Source of the DNA: Rubrobacter sp.
GTDB taxonomy: Bacteria; Actinomycetota; Rubrobacteria; Rubrobacterales; Rubrobacteraceae
Direction: 5' to 3'
DNA length: 8,036 bases
Assembly (NCBI GenBank): GCA_016781885.1
Contig: JADDPM010000101.1
Coordinates: 1 to 8,036, forward strand
The translations under genes and the position numbers were made by a program. Of this stretch, positions 1 to 6,175 are shown piece after piece. The notes under the pieces are model-generated. The model saw only the letters and a list, made by a program, of their open reading frames with translations. It was not told the origin of the DNA and did not search any database. Every line of letters begins with the position of its first letter. The stretch's first letter is position 1.

Positions 1-291
1 CTGGTACCCCTTCGGCAGGTCGGGGTAGAAGTAGTTCTTCCGCGCGAAGACCGCCCTCGGCGCTACCTCGCAGTTCAAGGCGAGCCCCGCCATCACCCCG
101 AGCTCGACGGCCTTCTCATTGGTGACAGGGAGCGCCCCCGGATGCCCGAGGCAGACCGGACAGGTGTGGGTGTTCGGCTCCTCGCCGTAGGTCACCCGGC
201 AGGAACAGAACATCTTCGTCCGGGTCGCCAGGTGTACGTGGAACTCCAACCCGATGACCGCCTGGTAGGTCCTCTTCTCCTGTGTCTGCAA
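1..291 (-). CDS. gatB: Asp/Glu-tRNA amidotransferase subunit B, N-terminal part
   Basis: This is the 5' part (about 97 codons) of a gene that continues past the left edge. GatB is the tRNA-binding and kinase-like subunit of the cytoplasmic GatCAB complex, which converts Glu-tRNA(Gln) and/or Asp-tRNA(Asn) to the amidated forms. Seen: an AVIGLEFHVHLATRTKMFC start, a Cys pair C-S-C and a second pair C-P-V-C about 12 residues later (the zinc-ribbon cysteines of the family), then LGHPGALPV and RKNYFYPDLPKGYQ, all hallmark GatB blocks. Start choice: TTG at 291 has a GAGG nine bases upstream and leaves ten residues before VIGLE, the usual family spacing. An in-frame ATG at 339 would add 16 residues, but it lies inside the proposed -10 element and lacks a clear ribosome site. 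The usual E-V-H-V-Q/E reads E-F-H-V-H here. The identity is secure; the start is not. Confidence 0.88.
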   Translation of the reverse strand, partial: MQTQEKRTYQAVIGLEFHVHLATRTKMFCSCRVTYGEEPNTHTCPVCLGHPGALPVTNEKAVELGVMAGLALNCEVAPRAVFARKNYFYPDLPKGYQ

Positions 292-329
292 CTCGTAAGT
301 CCTCGCGCCTCGCTTGCCTGCTCTCCTCC

Positions 330-338
330 ATTCTAGCA
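330..338 (-). promoter_or_regulatory. extended -10 promoter of gatB (leftward)
   Basis: On the minus strand the sequence reads TGCTAGAAT, matching the extended -10 pattern TGnTATAAT at all but one base. The predicted transcription start is near 323, giving a short leader of about 30 bases before the TTG at 291. No good -35 hexamer is found 16-18 bases upstream, as is typical of extended -10 promoters. It is one arm of a perfect inverted repeat with the rightward promoter. Confidence 0.5.
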
Positions 339-381
339 TCGCGAAGAGGCTCCACAGCGTCCCGAGCGGTCCCGTGACGGA

Positions 382-390
382 TGCTAGAAT
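382..390 (+). promoter_or_regulatory. extended -10 promoter of the FHA-GGDEF gene (rightward)
   Basis: The plus strand reads TGCTAGAAT, the same extended -10 as the one facing gatB. Predicted transcription starts near 397, leaving about 40 bases before the proposed ATA start at 438. No convincing -35 hexamer is seen. The two arms (330-340 and 380-390) are identical over 11 bases in inverted orientation, with 39 bases between them. Confidence 0.45.
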
Positions 391-426
391 AGCTCGCTGC
401 CGGACGAGAGCTATAGTTCGATGAAC

Positions 427-431
427 GGGAG
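427..431 (+). promoter_or_regulatory. ribosome binding site ahead of an ATA start
   Basis: GGGAG is followed by six bases and then ATA at 438, in frame with the FHA domain. No other ribosome-site-like sequence is so placed for this reading frame. A tiny six-codon ORF (ATG 421 to TAA 439-441) overlaps the site, and its stop overlaps the ATA in an ATAA arrangement, so coupling is conceivable. Confidence 0.45.
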
Positions 432-437
432 TAGAAC

Positions 438-1274
438 ATAAAGGCACTGAGTAAAACCCACCTGCTAGTCCTGGAGGGGCCGGACTTCGGCGCTCTCCAC
501 GAGCTGGACGGGGAGGCGGTGCTCGGCAGCGACCCCTCGCGGGCGGATGTAGTCCTCCGAGACGAACAGGTGGAGCCGAGTCACGCCAGGATATATGCCC
601 GCTTCGGAAGGTACTTCGCCGAGCCCCTGGCTAATCGTGGGCGTACGGAGCTAAACGGGGAGGTCTTGACGAGGCCACGCCCTCTCTTCGACAGGGATCG
701 TCTCCAGCTCGGGGGGAGCGTGGTGGAGTTCGCCGCCCAGGACCCTTTGAAGTCCCGGCTCATCGAGAACCTGCGCCAGACTCTCAACCACGATCACCTC
801 ACGGGCCTGCTGATAAAACACCGCTTCGATGAGGAGTTGGAGCAGGCGCTGGCGACGGCGAAGGAACGGGGAGAGCCCCTGAGCGTCCTCATGGCCGACG
901 TGGACAACCTCAAGGAGATAAACGACGAGCACGGTCACTTGATGGGGGAGTACGCGGTCGGTGAGATCGGGCGGATCATCGGCAGCTTTCACGAATCAGA
1001 CGGGCGCCGGGCGACGCGCTTTGGCGGCGACGAGTACCAGACCGTGCTGCCCGGAATGGATGCCCCGGCGGCGGTAAGCGTGGCCGAGAGACTTCGCCGC
1101 ACAGTCGAGGAACAAGCCTTCGAGCGCGACGGCGCCGTCGCCAAACTCACCCTCTCTTTGGGCGTGGCCGCCTACCCCGAGCATGGTCCGACCGCCGTCG
1201 ACCTCACCCGCGCCGCCGACGAGGCCCTGTACAGGGCCAAACGCGCCGGCGGCAACACTGTGGTAAGCGGGTAG
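438..1274 (+). CDS. FHA-like domain fused to diguanylate cyclase (GGDEF)
   Basis: A 278-residue cytoplasmic signalling protein predicted to make cyclic di-GMP from two GTP. Residues about 8-100 resemble an FHA domain (LVLEGPDFG start, LGSDPSRADVVL, PSHARI, LNGEVL, DRDRLQLGG). Residues about 118-278 are a GGDEF domain: DHLTGLLIKHRF, the metal-binding MADVDNLKEIND with GHLMGE, the active-site GGDEY at about 196-200 (bases 1023-1037), and LSLGVAAYPEHG and ALYRAKRAGGN near the end. Tyr for Phe in GGDEF is common. No RxxD inhibitory site is present: the place reads HESD with two extra residues. The FHA Arg of the G-R motif is Ser and the S-R before His is E-P, so phosphothreonine binding is doubtful. 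The only canonical start is GTG at 519, which would remove the first FHA strands; ATA at 438 with a spaced GGGAG keeps the fold, so I extend to it. Divergent from gatB, convergent with the operon to its right. Confidence 0.85.
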   Translation: MKALSKTHLLVLEGPDFGALHELDGEAVLGSDPSRADVVLRDEQVEPSHARIYARFGRYFAEPLANRGRTELNGEVLTRPRPLFDRDRLQLGGSVVEFAAQDPLKSRLIENLRQTLNHDHLTGLLIKHRFDEELEQALATAKERGEPLSVLMADVDNLKEINDEHGHLMGEYAVGEIGRIIGSFHESDGRRATRFGGDEYQTVLPGMDAPAAVSVAERLRRTVEEQAFERDGAVAKLTLSLGVAAYPEHGPTAVDLTRAADEALYRAKRAGGNTVVSG

Positions 1275-1302
1275 CCGGGGGCTAAGACGGACGCCATTAC
1301 TG

Positions 1303-2181
1303 CTACGGGCGACGCAGGAAGTCGAGCAAAAGGGCGTTGACCTTCTCTGGCCGGTCCTCCGCGACGAAGTGGCCCGCGTCCGGGAGCCGTTCCATCTGGA
1401 GGTCCGGGACCCAGTAGCGGTCGGGCTCGGCCAATTCCGTACGCAAAAGGCGGTCCTTCTCGCCCCAGATCACGAGCACGGGTGCCTCGATCCTCCGCAG
1501 CAACCTCCGGCTCTCGAGCGGGTTCCGGCGGAAGAGGGCGCGATAGTAGTTGAGGGCGGCGGTCAACGCCCCCGGCCTCGCCAGTGCTTCGACGTATCGC
1601 TCGACGTCCTCCGGAAAGAACGTCCCCGGACGCACCGGCTCGTTGCGCAATGCGTAACGGAGAGGAGCAAAGTTGCTCGCGCTCAGAGCCTTCTCCGGCA
1701 GATGAGGGGCCTGAAAGAAGAACATGTACGAGCTCCTCAGCAGTTGCGCGGGCCGGAGCAGCCCGCGCGCGAAGCGATGCGGGTGCGGGAGGTTCAGTAT
1801 TCCGAGACGTCCGACCCTCTCCGGGTATAGCATGGCGGCCATCCACCCCACCGCAGCGCCCCAGTCATGCCCGACCACGGCGGCAGTCTCTCCCCCGCAC
1901 GCTCGGATCAGGTGCTCCACGTCGCGCGCGAGCAGCTCGACGCGGTAATCCGAAACCTTCGGCGGCTTGTCCGAGAGGTTGTAGCCGCGCATGTCCGGGG
2001 CGACCACCCGGAATCCAGCCCCAGCGAGGGCCGGGATCTGGAACCGCCACATGTACCAGAACTGCGGGAAGCCGTGCAGGAGCACCACGAGCGGCCCCTC
2101 CCCCGCCTCCACGTAGTGCAGCCGCACGTCCCCGAGATCCGCGTAGCGGTGCGCCACCAGATCCGAAAGCATCCCGGCCAC
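1303..2181 (-). CDS. alpha/beta hydrolase, epoxide-hydrolase-like
   Basis: A 292-residue soluble alpha/beta-hydrolase-fold enzyme, closest in style to the soluble epoxide hydrolase / haloalkane dehalogenase group. Seen: oxyanion motif HGFP at 36-39, DMRGYNLSDKP at 63-73, nucleophile elbow GHDWG with Asp106, acid Asp243 in WGEKDRLL and His271 in DAGHF. Tyr152 in the cap and Tyr212/Tyr213 in LNYYRA resemble the lid tyrosines that activate an epoxide oxygen, favouring epoxide hydrolase over dehalogenase. No signal peptide or membrane segment. The GTG start at 2181 lies three bases after the stop of the upstream SDR gene; an ATG three codons further in (2172) is an alternative. No strong ribosome site is seen, so translation is probably coupled. 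It is the last gene of the reductase operon and ends 28 bases from the convergent GGDEF gene. Its role beside a carboxylic acid reductase is unknown; the fold and catalytic residues are clear, the substrate is not. Confidence 0.85.
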   Translation of the reverse strand: MAGMLSDLVAHRYADLGDVRLHYVEAGEGPLVVLLHGFPQFWYMWRFQIPALAGAGFRVVAPDMRGYNLSDKPPKVSDYRVELLARDVEHLIRACGGETAAVVGHDWGAAVGWMAAMLYPERVGRLGILNLPHPHRFARGLLRPAQLLRSSYMFFFQAPHLPEKALSASNFAPLRYALRNEPVRPGTFFPEDVERYVEALARPGALTAALNYYRALFRRNPLESRRLLRRIEAPVLVIWGEKDRLLRTELAEPDRYWVPDLQMERLPDAGHFVAEDRPEKVNALLLDFLRRP

Positions 2182-2184
2182 GGA

Positions 2185-2940
2185 TCAGACCGGCTCGTCG
2201 CGCGGCTCGATCAGTACCTCGTTGACGGCGGCGTGATCCGGCTGCTTGAGCGCATAGACTACCGATTCGGCGACGTCCTCCGGGTCCAGAACGCGTGCCT
2301 CGCTCGGCTGGCCGTATAGTTCCAGCGCCTCGGCGTCGGTGCTAAGAGAGGATAGATCCGTGGCGACGTTGCCCGGCTGGATGGTGGTCACCTTGATCCC
2401 CATGCCGGCGGTCTCCAGGCGCAGACCCTGTGAGAGCGCCTCGACGAAGAACTTGCTGGCCGAGTAGACCGAAAGACCTGGAAAGACCTTTCTCCCCGCA
2501 TCCGAGGAGATGGTAACGATGTGTCCCCGCCCGCAGGCGAGCATCCCGGGGAGCACCGCGCCAATACAGTTGAGCGCCCCCTTGCAGTTCACCTCCACGG
2601 TCCGCTCCCACTCATCCTCGCACAGGTTCCGCATCAGGGTGTAGTACATCACCCCCGCGCAGTTGACGAGGATGTCGACCGGTCCGAGCTCTTCTTCGGT
2701 GCGTGCTACCAGCGCCTTTACCTGCCGGTGGTCTGTTACGTCTGTCGGCACGACCAGGGTTCTTACCTCTCCCCCCGGGCGTTTGAGCCCAGCCTGCACC
2801 TCGGCGAGCGTATCGTGCCGTCGTGCTGCGAGCGTCACATGAGCGCCTTCGTGTGCGAGCGCCCGGGCTACCGCCGCGCCGATGCCGCTGGAGGCCCCGG
2901 TTACCACCGCGACGCGGTCCTCCAGAAACTCACTACCTAT
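2185..2940 (-). CDS. YdfG-like short-chain dehydrogenase/reductase
   Basis: A classical SDR of about 251 residues, predicted to use NADP(H) to interconvert an aldehyde/ketone and an alcohol. Numbering from the ATA start: VVTGASSGIG nucleotide motif at about 12-21, AARR after the second strand (arginines that favour NADPH), NCAG at about 93-96, catalytic Ser146 in ISSDAG, Tyr159 and Lys163 in YSASK, and PGNVATDL after it. The ending VNEVLIEPRDEP resembles YdfG-like enzymes. Start: the only canonical codon, GTG at 2907, gives MVTGASSG and cuts the first beta strand (DRVAVV). The in-frame ATA at 2940 restores it, is preceded by GGAGGGAG with a six-base gap, and overlaps the stop of the upstream gene (ATAGGTAG), so tight coupling is likely. 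If GTG 2907 is used the protein has 240 residues. Context suggests it reduces the aldehyde released by the upstream A-T-R protein, like the second reductase domain of fungal ATRR. The family is secure; the substrate is inferred. Confidence 0.88.
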   Translation of the reverse strand: MGSEFLEDRVAVVTGASSGIGAAVARALAHEGAHVTLAARRHDTLAEVQAGLKRPGGEVRTLVVPTDVTDHRQVKALVARTEEELGPVDILVNCAGVMYYTLMRNLCEDEWERTVEVNCKGALNCIGAVLPGMLACGRGHIVTISSDAGRKVFPGLSVYSASKFFVEALSQGLRLETAGMGIKVTTIQPGNVATDLSSLSTDAEALELYGQPSEARVLDPEDVAESVVYALKQPDHAAVNEVLIEPRDEPV

Positions 2941-5900
2941 GCCGCACTCCCTCCAGAGAAGCCATCCGGTCTCCTTCAGAAGGCTCCGGCGGCGCTGCTA
3001 CCAGGCCCTCCTCCACGAAGCGGCGCGCGTAGTTGCGGAAGAGGGAGGCGTTGATCCGGGGTCGCCGCAGGCCGCTACCATGCAGGGCCTCCCGCGTATT
3101 AGAGTCGTCGTAGACGTTGCCGTCCCAGAGCTCGTGCGTCTCGGGCGCTCCGCCCAGAATACCGCCGACGATGCTGTCATCCGTCTCCCAGGACGACTCC
3201 TGCAAAGCCTTCAGCCAGTCCTTGTAATCGAGCCGCTCAAGGGGGTAGCCGATCTCTTCGAGCCAGTCGAAGACCCTCTCCGCCGGTACCGGGTTGGGGT
3301 CGGCGAGGTGAAACACCTGCCCCGCCGTCTCAGGTTTCCCGGCGATGTGGCAGATGGCGTGAGCAACAAAGTCCACGGGCGTCATCTCCATACGCCACCC
3401 GTCCACCCGGGGCGCCCGGCCGAGACGGAGCACCTCCGCGATGAGCGCGCGCTGGAAATCACGGGGGTTGGAGGCCCCGGTGACACTGTGGCCGGAGATG
3501 TTCCCGGGGCGATAGACGCATACAGGCAGGCCCCGTTCGGCGGCCTCCCAGGCCAGCTTCTCGGCGACCCATTTGGACTGTCCGTAGCCGTCCTCGCGGG
3601 CGTCGGCTAAAGAGTCGAGGTCTGCGTCCTCTCTGCACAGCGGCGTGCCGGGCGCGAAGATGCCGTTGGTCGAGACGTGGTGTACCGGCTTCGTCTTGTG
3701 AAGGCAGGCCAGGCGCAGAACCTCGCGCGTGCCGTCCACGTTCGGCGATTTTAGCGCTGAGTACGGATAGATCATATTCACCACCGCGCCGGCGTGTATC
3801 ACGAGATCCACCCTGCGCGCCAGGGCGTCGAAGCCATCCCCGCTCATGCCCAGTAGGGGTTCGCTCAGATCCCCGACCACCGGTACAATACGCCACGCGT
3901 GCTCCTGTCTCCACAGGCCGTAGCGTTGCAGGTTGGCGCATACGGACGCCGCCGGGTCGGCATCCTCGCCCTTGCGGGGGCGGACGAGGCAGTGGATCTC
4001 CGCCTCCGTTCGCGAGAGCAGCGCATCGAGCAGGAACGCCCCCAGGAAGCCGGTGGTGCCGGTAAGGAAGATGCGCCGGGCGTCGAGCAGGCCCCCTGCA
4101 TGGGCCTGCTCTGCCCGAATCCCCGGCTCGAGGACGGCCTCGGCGCGCAGGTCCGGTCTCGGTGACCATTCCCTGCCAGCCGTCTCCCGGCCATCTCCCC
4201 CGCGCCGCTGCCGGGCCTCTAACGCCTCGCGCATTCCCGCGACGGTAGGAGTGTCGAGGAACTCGCGCATGGAGAAACGCACCCCGAACGCGCCGTCCAC
4301 GCTGCTCACGAGCTGCGCGGCGGCGAGAGAGTGCCCGCCGATATCGAAGAAATTGTCGTCGCGACGCACATCACCCTCTTCGAGACGTAAAACGTCCTCC
4401 CACAACCGGATGAGCAGGGCCTCCTTCTCGTGTCGCGACACGCCGGGGGAGAGCGCTTCCGCGTGCTCGGAGGGGTCGAAAGCGTCCGCAGAGACGCGAG
4501 CCGGCGGCGGCGGGAGCTGGCCCCGATCCACCTTGCCGGTCGTATCCTGAAGCGGCAGTTCCTCTATCTCCACGAAGACCGCCGGTACTGCGTAGTGCGG
4601 CAGGCTCTCCTGAAGGTGACGCCGGATCTCCGGGCTGCGGCCCGTCCTGGGATCTATGCTCCAGCCCGCGTAACGCCCCCCGTGCTCGGAGGCGTCTGAG
4701 GAAGGGACCAGGTAGGCGACGAGCCGCTTGTCTTCCCCCTCCTCCCCTTCGGCCACCACGACGCAACTCCTCACCGCGAGACGCCTCTCGATCGCCTCCT
4801 CTACCGCCCCGAGCTCGATGCTGTATCCGCGAACCTTGACCATGAAATCCACGCGCCCCAAGACCTCCAGGCTACCGTCGGGCAAGAGACGCGCCTTGTC
4901 GCCGCTGCGGTACATTCGTGCCCCTTCCTCGGGGGAGAATGGGTCCTTAAGGAAGCGCTGGGCCGTAAGCTCCGGAAGATTCACGTAGCCGCGGGCCAGG
5001 GTATCCCCGCCAACATAGAGCTCCCCGGCCGTGCCCTGCGGCACCGGCTGCATTTTCTCGTCTAGCAGGTAGAGACGCTCCGGGTCAAGGGGACGCCCCA
5101 CAGGACAGTACTTAGCCGAGGCATTCTCTACCAGGTCTCGCAGGTCGCCCGCAGCGACCTCGTGCGTCTCGCTGATGCTGTACACGTTCAGCACGCGGGT
5201 CCCGGGCAGGAGGCGCATCGCGCGCCGCGCAAGCGTCTTCGTGACCACCTCGCCGTTGAGCCACAGCACGCGCAGGGCGGAGAGCCGGTTCCCTATCTCG
5301 GGTCCGCTCGCGTTGAGCACGGCCCCGAGCAGGGAGGGCGTCATGAGGGTCTCCGTGATCCGCTGCTCCTCCAGAAACTGGACGAGTCCTCTGGGATCGT
5401 ATATGACGTCGTCCGGGATGACGACGGTGGTCGCGCCCCGCAAGAGCGGCCGGAACATCTCCCAGATAAAGAAGACGTTGCACCCCACCCGGTCCCCCGG
5501 GCCGTAGTCGCTGATCCCGAACCGCCACAGATAGGAGCCAACCGCCGCCCGGTGTGGGTTCTCGATCCCCTTGGGCTTGCCGGTCGTCCCGGAAGAGTAG
5601 GCGACGAAGACCAGGTTATCAGGTCCGCATGCAATTTCATCCTTACCCTTCGGCACGCCACTCTCCACGGCCTCTTCCCAACCCTCGTCCAGACAGAGTC
5701 GCGTCTGGGACTGGGGGAGGCGCTCCGCGTAATGCCCGTGAGTGATAACGAGGCGAGGCTCGGAGTCGGCGATTACCTCTCCGAGAAGCGCGGCAGGATA
5801 CGCCAGCTCCAGGGGGAGGAAGGCACCTCCCGCCTTAAGGATTGCAAGGCAGGCGACGACGAAATCAGCGCAACGCTCCATGTAGACGCCCACGACCTCG

Positions 5901-6079
5901 TCGTGGGAGATTCCCTCGGCCCGCAGGTAGGACGCGAGGCGCTCCGCCCGCCGGTCGAGCTCCTCGTAGGTTAGCTCGGTCTCTATGTCCACCAGGGCGG
6001 TCGCTCGGGGAGATTTGCGTGCCTGCTCCTCGAAGAGCAGATGAAGACACGAGTTTAGCGGACCGTCGTTCACTACCAT
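2933..6079 (-). CDS. NRPS-like carboxylic acid reductase, A-T-R (candidate glycine betaine reductase)
   Basis: A 1048-residue single-module enzyme with no condensation domain. Residues about 8-525 are an adenylation domain: SSGTTGKPKG at 162-171, ELYVGG at 353-358, YRSGDKARLLPDG at 390-402, GRVDFMVKVRGYSIE at 408-422, and TGKVDR with Lys516. A carrier domain at about 548-622 has FFDIGGHSL with the phosphopantetheine Ser584. A Lys2/CAR-type thioester reductase domain at about 665-1025 has TGTTGFLG at 673-680, HVSTNG with Ser803/Thr804, and Tyr832 and Lys836 in YGQSK, then VYRPGNISG. The expected reaction is ATP-driven activation of an acid, loading on the carrier and NADPH reduction to the aldehyde. 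By my hand alignment to GrsA the ten pocket residues are V-F-W-L-W-N-V-E-V-K. The Asp that binds an alpha-amino group is Val202, so an ordinary amino acid is unlikely; Phe203, Trp206, Trp273 and Glu307 could hold a trimethylammonium group. Alternatives are carnitine, other betaines or a plain organic acid. The start may be ATG 6079 or GTG 6073, the latter better spaced from AAAGGA. First gene of the operon; it needs a phosphopantetheinyl transferase not in the window. Confidence 0.9.
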   Translation of the reverse strand: MVVNDGPLNSCLHLLFEEQARKSPRATALVDIETELTYEELDRRAERLASYLRAEGISHDEVVGVYMERCADFVVACLAILKAGGAFLPLELAYPAALLGEVIADSEPRLVITHGHYAERLPQSQTRLCLDEGWEEAVESGVPKGKDEIACGPDNLVFVAYSSGTTGKPKGIENPHRAAVGSYLWRFGISDYGPGDRVGCNVFFIWEMFRPLLRGATTVVIPDDVIYDPRGLVQFLEEQRITETLMTPSLLGAVLNASGPEIGNRLSALRVLWLNGEVVTKTLARRAMRLLPGTRVLNVYSISETHEVAAGDLRDLVENASAKYCPVGRPLDPERLYLLDEKMQPVPQGTAGELYVGGDTLARGYVNLPELTAQRFLKDPFSPEEGARMYRSGDKARLLPDGSLEVLGRVDFMVKVRGYSIELGAVEEAIERRLAVRSCVVVAEGEEGEDKRLVAYLVPSSDASEHGGRYAGWSIDPRTGRSPEIRRHLQESLPHYAVPAVFVEIEELPLQDTTGKVDRGQLPPPPARVSADAFDPSEHAEALSPGVSRHEKEALLIRLWEDVLRLEEGDVRRDDNFFDIGGHSLAAAQLVSSVDGAFGVRFSMREFLDTPTVAGMREALEARQRRGGDGRETAGREWSPRPDLRAEAVLEPGIRAEQAHAGGLLDARRIFLTGTTGFLGAFLLDALLSRTEAEIHCLVRPRKGEDADPAASVCANLQRYGLWRQEHAWRIVPVVGDLSEPLLGMSGDGFDALARRVDLVIHAGAVVNMIYPYSALKSPNVDGTREVLRLACLHKTKPVHHVSTNGIFAPGTPLCREDADLDSLADAREDGYGQSKWVAEKLAWEAAERGLPVCVYRPGNISGHSVTGASNPRDFQRALIAEVLRLGRAPRVDGWRMEMTPVDFVAHAICHIAGKPETAGQVFHLADPNPVPAERVFDWLEEIGYPLERLDYKDWLKALQESSWETDDSIVGGILGGAPETHELWDGNVYDDSNTREALHGSGLRRPRINASLFRNYARRFVEEGLVAAPPEPSEGDRMASLEGVRHR
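2947..2954 (-). promoter_or_regulatory. strong ribosome binding site ahead of an ATA start
   Basis: The minus strand reads GGAGGGAG, six bases before ATA at 2940 in the SDR frame. It lies inside the last codons of the A-T-R gene. The nearest canonical SDR start, GTG 2907, has a different GGAGG (2923-2919) eleven bases upstream, so a short form could also be made. Confidence 0.5.
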
Positions 6080-6087
6080 CCTTTCAG

Positions 6088-6105
6088 GTTATACCTTTGG
6101 TATAC
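6088..6105 (-). promoter_or_regulatory. operator-like inverted repeat / promoter of the reductase operon
   Basis: Minus strand TATACC-AAA-GGTATA is a perfect 6-bp inverted repeat with a 3-bp centre (6090-6104), ending 10 bases before the ATG. It contains two -10-like hexamers, TATACC (6104-6099) and TATAAC (6093-6088). If the second is used, transcription would begin almost at the start codon (near-leaderless); if the first, the AAAGGA ribosome site is kept. No good -35 is seen. A regulator binding here would cover the promoter. Confidence 0.4.
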
Positions 6106-6123
6106 GTCTCCAGATCATACGGC

Positions 6124-6163
6124 AAAAAGACCCCTCCGCCGTATTCGAATAGGCGGAGGGGTC
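6124..6163 (-). terminator. intrinsic terminator of the BCCT transporter gene
   Basis: A perfect 12-bp GC-rich stem is formed by 6163-6152 and 6140-6129 on the minus strand (GACCCCTCCGCC paired with GGCGGAGGGGTC). The 11-base loop contains TATTCGAATA, itself self-complementary, and five T residues follow (6128-6124). It begins 12 bases after the transporter stop codon and separates that gene from the reductase operon, which therefore needs its own promoter. Confidence 0.92.
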
Positions 6164-6175
6164 ACTATGAGTACC

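Noticed and set aside
519..1274. GTG 519 as the true start of the GGDEF gene.
   Set aside because: It would cut the first strands of the FHA-like domain although the frame stays open and FHA-like for 27 codons upstream. I cannot exclude a shorter form.
1272..1284. TAGCC-GGG-GGCTA hairpin at the end of the GGDEF gene as a terminator.
   Set aside because: The stem is only five base pairs and no T run follows on either strand. The convergent genes may rely on another termination mode.
3459..4169. Long open frames antisense or shifted within the A-T-R gene and other high-GC genes.
   Set aside because: They are Arg/Ala/Pro-rich, match no known domain, and are the usual by-product of high-GC codon use opposite real genes.
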